The notes under the pieces were generated by a model, which had not been told where the DNA came from, did not search any database, and saw only the letters and a program-made list of their open reading frames with translations. A DNA stretch of 15,889 nt. Origin: Oscillospiraceae bacterium. GTDB lineage: Bacteria; Bacillota; Clostridia; Oscillospirales; Ruminococcaceae. The stretch lies in contig JAHHUA010000023.1 in assembly GCA_020024235.1 (NCBI GenBank), forward strand, positions 1 to 15,889. The letters are read 5' to 3'. Positions within the stretch are counted from its first letter, which is position 1. Each line of letters starts with the position of its first letter. This document shows, piece after piece, positions 14,568-15,889 of the stretch. The position numbers and the translations under genes are program-made.

Positions 14568-15716
14568 TTATTTTAATTTTTTATCACCACGGGCATAAAT
14601 ATCATAATCACCATTTACGGAATAAACAGAAAAATAAGCTTTTTTGTCATCAAAATAAACAGAAACTTTTGCAAAAGATACTTCTCCTGTTTCATTATCG
14701 GTTATTTCAAGAGGTCTCCAGCCCATAAACAAATCTTCCACATCAAAGTTCATTGTATATCTTCCGTCAATATCCAAACTGTTTTTATAAACCGTTATTT
14801 TTTCAGATGTGGAATGTTCATCATCTTTATAATATTCTCCACAGTAATCATATTCCCAGGCAGATTCATCAAGTATACTGTAAAGAAAAAATATCTCAGG
14901 TTCTTCCTGACGGCTGTCTTTATAAAATTTTATTTCAACGGTGTTGTACATATTCAGCGGATTTGATAAAAACATATCCATAGAGGCATTTTCAAATTCC
15001 CCAACCTCATCTTTCAGTTTAATATTCTCATATAAAACCCCGTTTTGTACAGGTATACCATTGTCTACATTGAAATTTTCCGCAAAATCATCAGCTTTAT
15101 ATCTGTTCATAAAATTTATGCTGTATTTATGTCCGTCCTGGTTTATAAATAACGGATATTCTTCTTGTGTTTCTGTATTAAAATATTTATAACTGCCGTT
15201 TCTGATTATTGCTTTTGTAAATTCATAGCTTACAATCAAATTATTTTCTTTATCTGTAACAGTATAATACACCATATTTTCATTTAGAATTGTTACTTTT
15301 AAATCATACTCATTTTTGCTTGAATTATCTTTAAAATGAGTTTTAAATACCACATAAATTTCTTTTTCATCTTGGGAATTTGATGCTTTTATAATAGGTT
15401 CCAACTGTTCTGTTTGAAAATTTTCAAATCCCAAAACATAACACTCCAGTCTTCCGGCTTCGGTTGCCTTATCCTTACTGTCTATATAAAGCATTTTGGG
15501 AGCATTTGTTTTGTCAAATTTTTCTTCTTCGTTTTTTTCTAAAGCATTATTTACATAACTAAGAAAATATTCTCCTGTTATATCCCATGGAATAGTTAAT
15601 TTCTCCTCTGTATTTTCATTTGACCCATTTATGTCTGATACAGGTGTTTTTCCATGACATCCCATCACTGAAAACACCAAAATCACACACAGCATTGTTA
15701 TAATTATTTTTTTCAT
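14568..15716 (-). CDS. Putative lipoprotein of unknown function
   Basis: I do not recognise the family. The 382-residue protein has a lipoprotein signal peptide: positive start MKK, a hydrophobic core (about 4-18), and a lipobox-like FSVMGC with the lipidated cysteine at C20. An acidic, Asn/Glu-rich linker (about 22-40) follows. The mature part alternates charged and aromatic strands and looks beta-rich. Its C-terminal third, from about WEYDYCGEYYKDDE, could be a lipocalin-like barrel, ending in VYSVNGDYDIYARGDKKLK. No enzyme motif is visible. It should sit on the outer face of the membrane. The ATG has AAAGGTG 6 bases upstream, and a perfect-consensus promoter lies about 60 bases further up, suggesting strong basal expression or tight repression. 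It is a single-gene unit. Confidence 0.8.
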   Translation of the reverse strand: MKKIIITMLCVILVFSVMGCHGKTPVSDINGSNENTEEKLTIPWDITGEYFLSYVNNALEKNEEEKFDKTNAPKMLYIDSKDKATEAGRLECYVLGFENFQTEQLEPIIKASNSQDEKEIYVVFKTHFKDNSSKNEYDLKVTILNENMVYYTVTDKENNLIVSYEFTKAIIRNGSYKYFNTETQEEYPLFINQDGHKYSINFMNRYKADDFAENFNVDNGIPVQNGVLYENIKLKDEVGEFENASMDMFLSNPLNMYNTVEIKFYKDSRQEEPEIFFLYSILDESAWEYDYCGEYYKDDEHSTSEKITVYKNSLDIDGRYTMNFDVEDLFMGWRPLEITDNETGEVSFAKVSVYFDDKKAYFSVYSVNGDYDIYARGDKKLK

Positions 15717-15762
15717 TCTGTCACCTTTAATACAAAAATTTTTTAATATCCTATCATAAACA

Positions 15763-15786
15763 TTAGGTTTTTATTATATTACCTAA
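15763..15786. promoter_or_regulatory. Inverted repeat flanking the -10 of the lipoprotein promoter
   Basis: TTAGGT (15763-15768) and ACCTAA (15781-15786) form a 6-bp inverted repeat with a 12-base gap that contains the whole -10 element and reaches about the expected transcription start. A dimeric repressor bound here would block the promoter. This rests on symmetry and position only. Confidence 0.3.
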
Positions 15787-15801
15787 ATTCCAACCTGTCA
15801 A
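15773..15801 (-). promoter_or_regulatory. Perfect-consensus sigma-A promoter of the lipoprotein gene
   Basis: On the minus strand TTGACA (15796-15801) is separated by exactly 17 bases from TATAAT (15773-15778). All twelve bases and the spacing match the vegetative sigma consensus. Transcription should start near 15766, giving a leader of about 50 bases before the ATG at 15716. It is by far the best promoter in the window. Confidence 0.8.
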
Positions 15802-15807
15802 CATCAT

Positions 15808-15822
15808 GCGGGGCGACCCCGC
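15808..15822. repeat. GC-rich hairpin upstream of the lipoprotein promoter
   Basis: GCGGGG and CCCCGC flank a CGA loop, a perfect 6-bp GC-only stem in DNA that is otherwise very AT-rich. It sits 7 bases upstream of the TTGACA -35. The hexamer CTGTCA occurs on both sides (15795-15800 and 15822-15827), 27 bases apart, and the GC-rich patch continues to about 15834 (CGCGC). It may be part of a dispersed intergenic repeat, a terminator remnant of a gene beyond the window, or a regulatory site. Confidence 0.45.
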
Positions 15823-15889
15823 TGTCATTTCGCGCTTTTATTTTTATTAAGTTTTAGTTTTTTACCACGCGTGTTTTTAAATTGCTCCC

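Noticed and set aside
1..15889. CRISPR array, insertion sequence, prophage, toxin-antitoxin or other defence system
   Set aside because: No spaced direct repeats, transposase, integrase, phage structural gene or recognisable toxin/antitoxin pair was seen on either strand.

Overview
The window is an AT-rich chromosomal segment from a Gram-positive, low-G+C bacterium, most likely a Clostridia member and plausibly of the Oscillospirales / Ruminococcaceae-like gut lineages. The reasons are the AT-rich composition, strong AGGAGG-type ribosome binding sites, frequent TTG starts, an OGG1-type glycosylase of the kind described in Clostridium, ThyX in place of ThyA, the MltG-U32 gene order seen in Firmicutes, and a PcrA helicase with an insertion that I remember from Oscillospirales homologues. 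The lineage is an inference from gene content; no rRNA or other marker is present.

Layout. Positions 178-1949 (+) carry an OGG1-like 8-oxoguanine DNA glycosylase and a class II fructose-bisphosphate aldolase, closed by a strong bidirectional terminator at 1998-2033. Positions 2040-12025 carry ten genes, all on the minus strand. In transcription order they are: PcrA/UvrD helicase; a cysteine-rich protein of unknown function; a hairpin that looks like a terminator with a possible thyX promoter overlapping it; thyX, thymidylate kinase, a DJ-1/PfpI protein and 5-formyltetrahydrofolate cyclo-ligase, tightly packed; then mltG, a U32-family protein (probably tRNA 5-hydroxyuridine synthesis), a type I asparaginase and a small membrane-anchored unknown. 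Positions 12242-14531 (+) hold feoA-feoB, divergent from pcrA. A second bidirectional terminator (14533-14564) separates feoB from a convergent minus-strand lipoprotein gene (14568-15716), which has a perfect-consensus sigma-A promoter at 15773-15801.

How the genes fit together. The best functional grouping is thyX-tmk-(DJ-1)-cyclo-ligase. ThyX makes dTMP from dUMP and methylene-tetrahydrofolate while regenerating tetrahydrofolate, the kinase takes dTMP to dTDP, and the cyclo-ligase returns 5-formyl-tetrahydrofolate to the one-carbon pool. mltG and the U32 gene form the usual Firmicutes envelope/tRNA-modification neighbourhood. FeoA and FeoB form a ferrous-iron uptake operon.

Most of the window is ordinary core chromosome. 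I see no mobile element, CRISPR array, tRNA/rRNA gene or defence system. The least explained items are the 20-cysteine protein at 8785-9570, the GC-rich hairpin upstream of the lipoprotein promoter, and the two anchored/lipidated unknowns. No stretch longer than 300 bases lacks a gene.
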